Positions 9,688 to 19,220 of a stretch of DNA of 64,000 bases are shown here, piece after piece (position 1 is the first letter of the stretch; each line of letters begins with the position of its first letter). The translations under genes were made by a program, and so were the position numbers. This stretch comes from Saussurea involucrata (lineage: Eukaryota > Streptophyta > Magnoliopsida > Asterales > Asteraceae), in contig CM066320.1 in NCBI GenBank assembly GCA_033807775.1, positions 178,718,784-178,782,783 on the forward strand, given 5' to 3'. Under the pieces are notes generated by a model. That model saw nothing but the letters and a program-made list of their open reading frames with translations. It was not told the DNA's origin and searched no databases.

Positions 9688-10311
9688 TTATGCTTCCATA
9701 GTTGATCTGGTATTCACAGTTTGTTTGGAATATTTCCAAGATATCGCTGCTTCACCAAGTGTGAATACATATCCACTTGTGGACTTACTCTCCGAATGGT
9801 TGGAAATCCAATTAGCATCACAATACCCTTCTAGAACGGGAGGGTATTTTGTATAATGCAACCCATAACCCATTGTGTATTTCAAATATCGAAGCACCCT
9901 TACTAGTGCATACCAATGGTCTTTTCTTGGGTTATGTGAGTACCGACTAAGTCTAGTCACACAATACGCTATATACGGTCGTGTACAGTTCATGATATAC
10001 ATAAAGCTTCCAAGAACTTGAGTGTATTCCAACTGAGCAACACTATCTCCTAGATTCTTCTTCAATTGACTTGAAGGATCGAATGGAGTCACAACCGGTT
10101 TGTCATCATAATGACCAAACTTTCGCAACACCTTCTCAACATAGTGAGATTGGGTAAGGATGTAACCATTTGGATCCTTTTTAATCTTTATACCAAGGAT
10201 AACATCAACAACTCCCATATCTTTCATATCAAATGCGGAGTTTAACATCTTCTTGGTTTGGTTTATTACATCCAAGTTTGTTCCCATGATGAGCATATCA
10301 TCAACATACAA
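9688..10311 (-). pseudogene. Element A reverse transcriptase (YVDD) and RNase H start
   Basis: A 207-codon frame starts at the reverse-transcriptase active site MYVDDMLIMG and runs through GYILTQSHYVEKVLRKF, VLGSFMYIMNCTRPYIAYCV and RVLRYLKYTMGYGLHY into RNase H (GYCDANWISN, STSGYVFTLG). This is the palm and thumb half of Copia reverse transcriptase plus the RNase H catalytic start. It is in a different frame from the fingers half (10266-11657), so there is a frameshift near 10311. The frame ends at a stop at 9688. Confidence 0.85.
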
Positions 10312-11657
10312 ACATAAGCATCTTTGTATTGTTTCACATCAACACACTTATCACATTCATTTATGTGATAACCATTTGACAACATAGTGTTATCAAACTT
10401 CTCATGCCACTTCTTTGGCGCTTGTTTAAGTCCATAAAGAGACTTAATCAACTTACAGACTTTGTTTTCTTGGCCTTTTACAACAAAACCTTCCGGTTGT
10501 TTCATATATATCTCTTCTTCTAATTCACCATTCAAGAACGCGGTTTTCACATCCATTTGATGTATCTCTAAGTTATGTATAGCCGCTATCGCAATCAACG
10601 TCCGTATAGACGTGATCCTAGTAATCGATGAATAGGTGTCGAAGAAGTCTTGACCTTCCTTTTGTCGGTACCTCTTGGCAACTAGTCGAGCTTTGTACTT
10701 CTCTATAGTGCCATCGGGTCTCAATTTCCGCTTGAAGATCCATTTATGACCAATTACCTTGTGACCCAGTGGTAAATCTACCAATCTCCATGTGTTATTC
10801 TGAACAATGGAGTCTATCTCACCTTGAATAGCCTCTTTCCAATAAGGTGCCTCCGATGAGTCCATGGCGGCTTTATAGGATTGAGGTTCTTCATCGACAA
10901 CGAATGTCATGAAGTCGGGACCAAAGTCTTTAGCAATCTTTCTCCTTTTACTTCTTCTAGGCTCTAAGTTTTCTTCTTGAGCCTTTGATGTACCCTCTTC
11001 ATTTGGTTTCTCAACACTATCGATGTTATCTACTTCACATACTCTCTTCCTTGGATTAGAGATTTCTTTCCCTTTATCCTTGTAAGGAAATATGTGTTCA
11101 AAGAATTCAGCCTCAATTGATTCCATAATTGTGTTGTTGTGGATATCTTCATTGTTTGACTTATAGACCAGAAATCTATAAGCAGCACTATTACTTGCCG
11201 GACCAAGATATACACAATCAATGGTCTTCGGTCCAAGTTTTGTCCTTTTGGGTAAAGGTACTTGAACCTTTGCAAGGCAACCCCACACTTTCATCCTTTT
11301 GTAGGAAGGAAGTTTTCCTTTCCATAGTTCATAAGGAGATTTATCGCTCTTTTTATGAGGAATTCTATTAAGTATCATGTTTACAGTTAAGCATGATTCA
11401 CCCCACAAGCTATGTGGTGCTCCCGAAGTAATCAACATTGAATTAATCATGTTTTTCAATGTTCTATTTTTCCTTTCGGCTACTCCATTTTGTTGTGGAG
11501 TATAGGGAGCCGTGGTTTGGTGAACTATGCCATGATGAGAACAAAATTCTACAAAGTCCTTAGACTCATATTCTCCCCCTCTACCGGATCTCATAATTTT
11601 TATTCTTTTATCAAGTTGGTTTTCAACTTCAGCCTTGTATGTCTTAAACATATTCAA
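10266..11657 (-). pseudogene. Element A integrase core and reverse transcriptase N-terminal half
   Basis: 463 codons. Residues 1-95 are the second half of the integrase core, including TPQQNGVAERKNRTL with the catalytic Glu. In the segment that normally reads SDxGxE the sequence is RSGRGGEY, so the second catalytic Asp is Gly in this copy. Residues about 150-190 are the integrase C-terminal region, and about 290-430 are reverse-transcriptase fingers (HKWIFKRKLRPDGTIEKYKA, QMDVKTAFLNGELEEEIYM). The frame is lost just before YVDD. The missing Asp and the frameshift mean this copy encodes no active enzyme. Confidence 0.85.
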
Positions 11658-11924
11658 AGCTTCATCTATGGTATGTATTAGGTATACATAACAATATTTA
11701 CTGCAATCATCAATAAATGATACATAATAGTTCTTTCCTCCACGTGTGGGCGTGGCTTTGTAATCACATAAATCGCTGTGGATAAGTCCAAGTACTTGGT
11801 TAGACTTTTCAACAGATTTGTGTGGATGGCTTGAATATTTGGATTAAACACATACCTCACATTTTGTCTTGTTATCCATGGAACACTTGGGTAATAACCC
11901 AAGTTTTGTCATCCTTTGTAAGGA
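11658..11924 (-). pseudogene. Element A integrase N-terminal remnant
   Basis: Between the gag-protease frame and the integrase frame, minus-strand translations show pieces of integrase in shifting frames, with stops. A 74-codon frame at 11678-11902 covers part of it out of phase. This stretch should carry the HHCC zinc finger and the first catalytic Asp of integrase. I can read only fragments such as GGKNYYVSFIDDCSKY in one frame. At least one stop and one frameshift are present. Confidence 0.6.
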
Positions 11925-13370
11925 TCAGAAGTTAACATGTCCTAGACGGGAATGCCATAGGGAAGAAGAGTCAAGCATGTACATAGAAGCAGAGCTAGAG
12001 CCTGCGGTTTTATTGCTATTTACAACATTTACAATGTTTACATCATCATTGTTCATCACACTAAGTTTGAAGAGCCCCTCATTTAGGTAGCCCTTTCCAA
12101 CATACATCTCACCCTTAGTAATCACAAATTTATCAGATTCAAACACCATCTTGAATCCTTTGTTACTAAGCGTGGGTCCAAAAATCAAGTTCTTTGTAAT
12201 AGCCGGTACATGCAAGACATTGGTGAGCACAAGTTCCTTCCCCGATGTAAGCTTGAGATTCACCTTCCCCTTCCCTTTAACTTTTGCGGTCGTAGCATTA
12301 CCCATATACATGGGTTCTTCATCATCAACTTTTTGGTATGTAGCAAACATGTTCTTGGAGTTACAAATATGTTTGGTGGCACCGGTATCAACCCACCAAT
12401 CGGTCACGTATGTAACCATAAAAGCCTCAATTACTCCAACGAATTGATTTGGAGCATTGACCACGTTGGCTTGATGGGGGTTTCCACCGGCACCTCCTCC
12501 TCCGGGACCACCATGGTTTCTCCTATGGTGGCAATCCTTCGCTCGATGCCCCGGCTTGCCGCATACCCAACAACTCATCACAGGCTTCTTGAAAGGCCTT
12601 TGTTGTACGGATAGTGGGTTTGAAGCATTGAGATTTTGCTTGAAACCCATCGCCTTTCCCTTTCCTTTTTGGAACTTTGACTTTGATGAGTTTCCGGTAA
12701 CCATGTTTGCATTTGGTTCCAACGAGATTGCATCCGCCTTCTCGTTCATCCGGTTGTCCTCCTCCACCCGCAATTTGAGTATCAATTTCTCAAAACTCAT
12801 ATCCTCGGACAAATGTTTAAGATAGAGTTTAAAATTTTTCCACGATGGAGGTAACTTGTCAATAATTGAACCAATAACAAAATTAGAGTTGATGCCCATA
12901 CCTTCGACTTCCAATTCATGGACCAAGATTTGCATTTCTTCTACTTGTTTCATGACCGGTTTGGAATCCATCATCTTATAGTTTAGGAATTTGCCCACGA
13001 TAAATCGTTTGGAACAAGTAACTTCCGTCTTGTACTTTGATTCCAACGACTCCCAAATTTCTCTTGCCGTGGTGAAGGATGAATATATGTCATAAAGACC
13101 ATCATCCAAACCATTAAGAATAAAATTCTGACAATTATATTCGTTGGCGTTCCTAATATCCAAGGATCGTTGGAACATAGTCAATTCAATTTGGGATGGG
13201 GCGGTTTCTCCTTCTCCAACCGGCGGTGTCGGTGCTTGATCGGTAAGCACGTTAGACACTTTCAAAGTTGTCAAGTAGAAGAGCATCTTTTGTTGCCATC
13301 TTCTAAAATCGGAACCCTTAAATTTTTCGGGTTTCTCCACACTCGATTTCAACAAGGAAGAGTTTTCCAT
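11925..13370 (-). CDS. Element A gag-protease open frame
   Basis: About 481 codons from the ATG at 13368-13370, only 26 nt inside the 5' LTR; an upstream TTG in frame is not needed. Residues about 15-210 form the Copia gag core (KFKGSDFRRWQQKMLFYL ... REIWESLESKY). A CCHC knuckle CWVCGKPGHRAKDC lies near 267-280 and a glycine-rich linker follows. The aspartic protease active site is WWVDTGATKHIC near 323. The GAG-pre-integrase motif SLWHSRLGHVNF ends the frame, which then hits a stop. Gag packages RNA in the virus-like particle and protease processes the polyprotein. The frame is intact; what normally follows (integrase) is broken off by the stop. Confidence 0.85.
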   Translation of the reverse strand: MENSSLLKSSVEKPEKFKGSDFRRWQQKMLFYLTTLKVSNVLTDQAPTPPVGEGETAPSQIELTMFQRSLDIRNANEYNCQNFILNGLDDGLYDIYSSFTTAREIWESLESKYKTEVTCSKRFIVGKFLNYKMMDSKPVMKQVEEMQILVHELEVEGMGINSNFVIGSIIDKLPPSWKNFKLYLKHLSEDMSFEKLILKLRVEEDNRMNEKADAISLEPNANMVTGNSSKSKFQKGKGKAMGFKQNLNASNPLSVQQRPFKKPVMSCWVCGKPGHRAKDCHHRRNHGGPGGGGAGGNPHQANVVNAPNQFVGVIEAFMVTYVTDWWVDTGATKHICNSKNMFATYQKVDDEEPMYMGNATTAKVKGKGKVNLKLTSGKELVLTNVLHVPAITKNLIFGPTLSNKGFKMVFESDKFVITKGEMYVGKGYLNEGLFKLSVMNNDDVNIVNVVNSNKTAGSSSASMYMLDSSSLWHSRLGHVNF

Positions 13371-13395
13371 CGTCAACGAAATTTCTGTCTAAGAT
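13371..13395 (-). promoter_or_regulatory. Primer-site position of element A (no tRNA match)
   Basis: Immediately inside the 5' LTR the element reads ATCTTAGACAGAAATTTCGT. Copia primer sites normally start TGG and match the 3' end of tRNA-Met; this does not. Fourteen of these bases (CTTAGACAGAAATT) occur in inverse orientation inside the LTR at 8374-8387 and 5883-5896. The 5' LTR copy at 13609-13622 has one mismatch. RNA from this element could therefore pair with itself here. Confidence 0.6.
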
Positions 13396-13983
13396 TGTTA
13401 GACCTTAGATACACGAATTGAAATTCGTAACACACAATATTGAATCAAATGGAAATACTGAATTATTTATATGTATATATATATATCCGAAATTTACATA
13501 TCAATGAAAATACATAATCAAAAGTTCAAGATAAAATACTAACTCGACTTTCTTGATCACGAAGTTGAAGAAGATCGTTATTTGGATTGAGGCCTGCCAA
13601 GCAGTGTCCTAAGACAGAAATTCGTCCCTCGTACCGTATCGATTGGACGTCTATCTAGATGATACAACAACCCGTTCAAGAATCGAACTCTCGAACCCGA
13701 CGAATCAAACTATGCTTCCATGATGAAGAACAATGAAGAACAATGAAGAACTTTGAGAGAATTTAAGAGAATATGTGTTTTTGTCTATCTTTGTCTCTCT
13801 TAATCTGTTACATATGCTTCCTATTTATACTAGATCAACCGGTGCCAATGAACCATTATAACTGTTCGGTTATGGCGGTTGGAGGATGAAAAGTCACACC
13901 TTTTCATATGAAAAGTCACACCTTTTCATCTTTGCCCTATTTACATATCTAGTACTTGAGGTATGATTGAGATTATCCCAACA
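13396..13983 (-). repeat. 5' LTR of Copia element A
   Basis: 588 bp, TG...CA, next to the TTTTG duplication at 13984-13988. The minus-strand TATA box (TATAAAT) is at 13823-13829, so transcription should start near 13795 and run left into gag. The downstream LTR portion contains the segment complementary to the primer-site position. Confidence 0.9.
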
Positions 13984-13988
13984 TTTTG

Positions 13989-14204
13989 CGCATATCTTGA
14001 TGGTCCTATATAACTCCGAGCAAATTGAAAGTTATGGCATTTTCTTAATAATATATTAATAGAATTATGCGAAAAAATACATATAAATGAAATTGAGCCG
14101 TTATAAATGAATTAAAGATGTGCATTACTTGTAATGAATCAACCCACTTTTTACTTAAAATCAAAACGATATAAAACAGGACCGATCCTGAGGTTTCGGA
14201 TGTC
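13989..14204. other. Flank between elements A and E, possible hAT terminus
   Basis: AT-rich single-copy-looking sequence with no gene. From 14177 it reads CAGGACCGATCCTGAGG and, across the E insertion, continues at 57742 with CATGGCAGAAAGCAAAAGAA and ATGCCCC. CAGGGCCGGCCCTG-like starts followed by GGGCCCC-like words are seen at some hAT ends. No partner end or 8-bp duplication is found, so this is tentative. Confidence 0.3.
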
Positions 14205-15695
14205 TGTAGTAACCGTGACCGAATGAAAGGGTTTCAAGTCTTGTGGTAGAAGTTAATAAAAGTAGAAGTTGAGGGGCCAATTGGTAAATAAGAGAGGGAG
14301 TATAAAAGGGCACAAAACCCTAGACAACCTTCCCATTTCCTGATTTCATTGTGTTTGTCGGCTGAGATTTTGGAGAGAAAAGGATACTTGAGTTTTGAGG
14401 GTTTTTGGTTCATTTGAAGAGAAGAATCATCAAGTCTTGGAATCAGAAGGAGGAACTGGATTGGAATTCGTTTCTTGTAGTAATCTAGCAGGTAATCCTT
14501 AATCCATAACTCCATTTAAGATTCATCTGGTGATTTTCGAGTTTGAGAGTTTTTTGCAAAAGTTGTTTAAGACCATTATGGGAGATTTAGGCACCCTTGG
14601 ATTGTGTTTTGTCAGTAAAACCTCGTGGGAGTTGGTATTAGAACTGTATGTAGTTAATCGTCACTTTATCCTCCTGTTTAGTGAGCGTTTAGCAAGATTT
14701 CGAGCATTAAACTAGAACATCGCTTTACCCGGAAAGCTTCTTGCGACGCAGGTGTCCGGAGGTTTGTTCGGAAAGCTTCTTGCGACGCAGGTGTCCGGAG
14801 GTTTGTCCGGAAAGCTTCTTGCGACGCAGGTGTTCGGAAGTTTGTCCGGAAAGCTTCGAATGTTATAGGATACCGGGTAGAGTGTCCGGAAAGCTTAAGT
14901 GTCCGGTAAGTTTAAGTGTCCGGAAAGTAGAAGTACCCGGAATGTAGAGTTATCCGGGAAGTAGTGTTATCCGGGAAACAGAGGTGTTCAGACAGTTGTG
15001 GTGTCCGGTAAGTAGAAACGTCCGGGAAGTAAGAGTGTTCGGTAAGTGGTATTCGGACAGTTTGGTTAGTCAGCTTATGTGTTTGACCTTTAACTCAGGT
15101 AGATCGTTTGGGGAGTACAGAGCAAGGTAGGAAGGAAGTAAGCATATTAGGTGAGTTTTTCTAACTAAAATGCGTGACTTTTAACGTGTTTTCTAAAGTA
15201 TGTACATGATGAGAAATGCCATGTTTTATTCCTATGTTTTTAACTGCATGAAAGTTAATTTAAGGTTTTATATGAGATGTATGCATACATTGTGGTAGAC
15301 GTAAATTGGCTAAGTTGGGGGGAGGTTCCGCCAGTACTCACGTCGGGGGGAGGTTCCGTTTATGCCATGGAAGGGAGTATCCAGTAAGGCAGCGTGAGAC
15401 TGACTCATTGTCACTTTCGAGTGACTTCAGGGTGCCATTTATGGGAGCGGATTTATCCGTGAAAGTTTTATGTAAAGTTATATGATAGTTTCATAAAAAG
15501 TTATGTGAAAGTTTTATGCAAAGATATTTTGAAAGTGATGAACTGCTTTTAAATGATTTTGAGAACTGTCATGAGGGAACTCACTAGACCTCATGGTCTA
15601 ACCCTCGCATTTTTCCAAACTAAACCTTTTCCGGTAAGCAGATAGTAGGAGGCCCCGGTAAGCGAGCAAGAGCAGGATAGAGTACAAATGCAGTT
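14205..15695 (+). repeat. 5' LTR of element E, first part
   Basis: A TATA box (TATAAAAG) at 14301-14308 is followed by a leader with CCCTAGACAACC. Next is a minisatellite of TCCGGA-rich words (14730-15060), then two GGGGGGAGGTTCCG copies near 15317 and 15344. It is interrupted at 15695 by element B, whose CAGTT duplication is 15691-15695. A 68-codon open frame in the minisatellite is repeat translation. Confidence 0.85.
14730..15060. repeat. 39-bp and shorter CCGG-rich tandem repeats in LTR E
   Basis: Three 39-bp units starting CGGAAAGCTTCTTGCGACGC at 14730, 14769 and 14808, then about ten degenerate GTGTCCGGTAAGT-like units to 15060. The 3' LTR has two 39-bp units (56634, 56673) followed by the same degenerate series to about 56930. 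The array lies in the transcribed part of the LTR, downstream of the TATA box. Confidence 0.8.
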
Positions 15696-16156
15696 TGTTG
15701 GTTCCCGTTTTTCTTAGACAAGATTAACAGATCTATTAGTTTGAGTTTATGTTTGATGCAGTTTGTTGGTTCCCGTGCTGTATTACATTTAATGCCGCAG
15801 ACGTCTATATTGTACTAAGCTCTATTGAGTCCATTCAGAGCTTGACGCGTGTTGAGGTTTGACAGGGCACGCTACCATGCAAGTTGATTAACGGATCCAG
15901 TAACAGTAGCAAGATATAAAATATCTTCCAAGTCTTTATCGTAAACCGCAGAGGCTCTGTAAAGGGTTACAGAGGTTCTGAGGTCTGGTCTTCTTTGTGC
16001 GTAAGACAGAGGTTATGTAGGATACCTCTATAGCTTCTGTAGCTTCTTGACCTTGATCTTTCGGGAGTGGCAGATCCTCTGTAAGAGGCTTTCTTCACTT
16101 AGCCTATTTTTCACTACTTCTAAATACTTCTATGATTGGGAAGATTGAAGCTAACA
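15696..16156 (-). repeat. 3' LTR of element B, rearranged
   Basis: Starts TGTTGGTTCCCG and ends AAGCTAACA, like the 5' LTR, but lacks about 0.35-0.4 kb. The 19-bp string GCAGTTTGTTGGTTCCCGT, which spans the target duplication and LTR start, occurs at 15690-15708 and again at 15758-15776. There the second copy joins directly to GCTGTATTACATTTAATG. This looks like template switching back to the insertion site followed by a deletion. Confidence 0.8.
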
Positions 16157-16338
16157 ATCTCCCCCTAAGTAGTGAAAAATAAAAATTTGACATTGAAGTA
16201 CTTTAGGCTAAGTTAGATAAGACAGAGGTTAAACAATACCTCGAAAGTTCTTTCATTCAGAAATATGCTAGAGGCATTTTACATTTGAGTATTATGAAAG
16301 ATAAACTGAGAATGGTTTGTAGAGATTTTGTTTGAGAA
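16157..16338 (-). other. Element B polypurine tract and 3' leader
   Basis: In element orientation CTTAGGGGGAGAT abuts the 3' LTR, the usual Sirevirus plus-strand primer. The short non-coding stretch up to the third ORF holds AACCTCTGTC-type words. Confidence 0.75.
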
Positions 16339-17055
16339 TCAGATGTTGGCGTCTTTGAAATCGTTGTAGCTTCTGTTGTCTCTTCCGACTTCTCTGATCT
16401 CGTTGTAGAAACTGACACAGAGTTCTCTTAAGCGGATTGTAGCATCAATCTCTCTGATGAAAGCATCTGCAGCGTCTCTATCCATTTGCTCGATGTCTCT
16501 GTATTTTACAAGGTTTGCTCTGAACATGTTTAGAGTACTGGTTGCGTACTTCTGACAGTCCATGGTCACAAAAAGTTTGACTTCGCCTTGTGGGTTTTGA
16601 AATACTAACCCGAACCTTGGTTCTGTAATGATTGAGTTGGGCACAGCGTCAGGTGGGCAGAGATCCTCTGGTGGTCGAAGGTTCAGATGTTTGAGACCAA
16701 GATCCTTTCCTAGCTGAAAGTCTGTCAAACTGTAGATCAGAAGCCTTTCCCTCATTGCTTTTCTCAACACTTGATAGGCTCTGGTGTTTGGCTCTGTGTT
16801 GTAGTTGTCCTTCGTCCATTGCAGAAGGTCAGGTAGATCATAGGGATTCAGATTCCTTAGGTCAGCATCAGCGAAGGTGGTTTCTGAATTGTTTACCCTT
16901 CTGACTCTGTAAAGATTGTACCTGACCCTTGGATAGGTTCTTGTAAAGGAGTACCTACAGAAGATTACCTTTTTGATTTTGTGGATTGAGAAGACTTCTG
17001 CTCTGGTTCTTGGCTTTGTTCTGGTGAAGATGTTCTCAAATTCTTCTCTGATCTC
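16339..17055 (-). pseudogene. Element B third ORF, C-terminal part
   Basis: About 238 codons, contiguous on the far side of element D with the frame at 24451-26843. Motifs include FADADLRNLNPYDLPDLLQW, SLTDFQLGKDLGLKHLNLRP and SIITEPRFGLVFQNPQGEVK. Element C has a comparable tail (TDADFEKLSVVDFYRLHSF ... YTDFQIALYLQKP), so this is the conserved C-terminal domain of the Sirevirus third ORF. The frame ends at a genuine-looking stop (16339) about 180 bp before the polypurine tract. Function is unknown. The protein is charged, without membrane segments, and broken by the D insertion at its start. Confidence 0.65.
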
Positions 17056-18413
17056 TGACACGGGGTTTTTGACACCCCGCGAATCTTACCGCAAGTGTAC
17101 GGGTCGAAGTCAAGTAATAGTACTTTAGAAGTACGAGTATCGAATCACGGGGAACTAGGAACTAAGTATCACAATTACTATAAGCTTTATTAACTAGACT
17201 GTCGAATTTGGAAGATGGGTTTTAAACTAAATTCTAGCAAATCACAACTTAAACGCAAACAAAGCAAAGAACAATTTAGGAACTTCGATAGAGAGAAAAG
17301 TTGAGGGTTGGAAATCCTCCGGTTCTACACATGCACACAAACAACTCAAACAATTACCAGTTTATCCCCTTAATGATTCCCAAATCTTTTAAAGTCACCG
17401 TTGTTCTCTTTCAAGCCACAACGGGTTTTATTTTGAAAAGGATAAGTTTAATCTCTCGATCTCACCTATGGATTCCAAAACACATTAAGTACTCGATTTA
17501 TGTTAAATTGGCTAGATTTCATCTCTCGATATCAACCTAACGGTTTAAATGGGACTAAGACTTATTCAGTATATCTCTATCACTGATTTATCGTCTTAGG
17601 CATGCAATTCCTAGTTCTATTTAACAGTTAATTCTCTCGAACTCAACTGGAAATAATAAATCAATTAAAAGCTAGCTAGACTTTCAAAGGCATTAAACAC
17701 AAAATCACATGCTTCATTAATCAAGGAAAAACCAATAAAAGTTCAAATCATCTGGTTACATGCTTTATAAACCGAATTCATTCCAACCCCCAACACGAAC
17801 CGGTTAGTTCATGTCGGTGGTGGATTCAAACACAAGAGAGAAAGATGAAACTACGTATGTAAACATGGTAACGCGAAAGATTAAAACATGAAAAATAACG
17901 TGATGAACTCCCTTCAATCGTGCTTGTATCTACGTTCCGTGATGATTGTCTCCGTGATCGGCCCTCTAACGTGACTCCGAAAGCTCCGAAAAGTCGCCGG
18001 AAATCGCCCCAAAATCGCCCCTGGTCGTCTGCCGGAAGTTGGATATCGAACGAATGACCTAAAATCGGATTTTGTAGCTGAAAAACGCGAAACAGTGGGT
18101 TACGCCACTTGCCACACGACTTGAAAGTCGCGTGGTAAGTCGCGCGTGTCCAATTAGCTGCGTGGGTCGATTTCTGGTTCGCGGTTCGGGTCCTGGTTCG
18201 GTCGTGGGTCTTAGGCTTGACTCGTGGGCTTCCGTTAGGCTTCGTTTGGAATCGTTTTGGGCTCTTTTTAGCTTCTTTTCTCGAGGAATGCCGCTTTTTA
18301 GATAACCTGTGTAAATCACTAGATAAACCGTAAAATACACGCCTTTTTACTTGAATACAAGCCAATCTCATTGGTTTAAGAACCGGAAATAACGCCAAAA
18401 AGTGGCGTTATCA
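17056..18413 (-). repeat. 3' LTR of element D
   Basis: 1358 bp. Differences from the 5' LTR include G/A at 17157 and 17313 and changes in the CpG palindrome near 18115-18130, where this copy reads CACACGACTTGAAAGTCGCG. A 190-codon minus frame (17826-18398) occurs in both LTRs only because they are near-identical. It has no domain, and I do not call it a gene. Confidence 0.88.
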
Positions 18414-19143
18414 ACAACCCCAAACCGAGCGTTGCTTGTCCCCAAGCAAATTAGCGATAAAACAGAATTAAAGTACATATCAGTGAAAATTTAATAACTG
18501 CACAATTCCCAATCGGTACTAAGTGATGCATCGGTGATTTCCTATACCCGTGAATATCTATCTCACTCTCGCCTCATTCTCATTTCGTTTGACCTATGAC
18601 CTTCCATTGTGAGTTGAACTCGTGACCGTTCCGATTACATTAGGGTTAGACTAAGTCCGAACATACTAGGGAAAACATTTCGCCTCGGCCCTACCTCACG
18701 GGATACTCTCATTTCGCTCGAACCTAGGTTATCGCTCGTGTTGTCATGTTTAAGGAGGTTATGTACAAGAATACTCAAATTATTACATGACAACTCTAAG
18801 GAAAGACGCACAAATGTCCAAACTTTTGATCTCAGAAGGAATCAAATAACAAGACAGGGACTATCGGTAAAGGTGGTCCTAGACTCTAATCACGTTTTCC
18901 AGAAGATCATCCAGGTCTTTATAACGGTTGTAACGGGGCTAAGGTTAAGGCTGAGAAACGAAGGGTAGAAGGATCAAAAATCCTCGGCGTGTCAATCATT
19001 GGCAGTTCCGAACTTCTCGTTGCTTCACATTTGCTCACTTGGTCCTTTTTCGTCACTATTGGAGTCGCTTTGACTCACTTATTATGCAGCTCTACTAGAG
19101 ACTATCTAACTAACGATATTTATTTACTTTTTTTTTCCAAGTT

Positions 19144-19220
19144 GGGACTTCATTGGTCCTCTTTATTTATTTGGGGCATCATTGGCCCTCTTTTCTAATT
19201 CATGGGTTGCATTGACCCAT
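19144..19220. repeat. Three covarying hairpins with CATTG loops
   Basis: GGAC-TTCATTG-GTCC (19145-19159), GGGC-ATCATTG-GCCC (19174-19188) and ATGGGT-TGCATTG-ACCCAT (19202-19220). The stems differ but each pairs, the loops are all seven bases ending CATTG, and spacing is about 28-29 bp. A related GAGTC-GCTTT-GACTC hairpin lies at 19062-19076. Confidence 0.6.

Larger units (their letters stand above)
7289..9800. repeat. Tandem duplication, unit 2
   Basis: Second copy of 4802-7286. It continues past GAATGG at 9791-9796 into the rest of element A, so unit 2 is the one attached to the complete retrotransposon and unit 1 is the truncated copy. The copies differ by only a few substitutions and short indels, the largest being one extra 22-bp unit in the LTR, so the event is recent. 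Confidence 0.85.
8161..13983 (-). mobile_element. Copia element A, complete but decayed
   Basis: Ty1/copia LTR retrotransposon on the minus strand. LTRs at 8161-8760 (3') and 13396-13983 (5') start TG and end CA, and a 5-bp target duplication TTTTG lies at 8156-8160 and 13984-13988. Domain order from 13370 downward is gag with CCHC knuckle, protease, GAG-pre-integrase, integrase, reverse transcriptase, RNase H: the Copia order. The coding region is broken after the GAG-pre-integrase motif, inside reverse transcriptase, and before RNase H. There is no tRNA-Met-type primer site. The bases adjoining the 5' LTR are instead complementary to an internal LTR segment (see findings). Confidence 0.9.

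Noticed and set aside
14741..14947. Cys/Arg-rich repeat protein (RRRCPEVCPESFL repeats), again at 56624
   Set aside because: Direct translation of the 39-bp minisatellite in LTR E; copy number differs between LTRs. It would look like a cysteine-rich peptide but has no signal peptide or gene context.
17826..18398. 190-codon open frame on the minus strand, repeated at 23863-24435
   Set aside because: It lies wholly inside the LTRs of element D and is kept in both only because the LTRs are nearly identical. No domain, biased composition, and the copies change at residues without any pattern of constraint.
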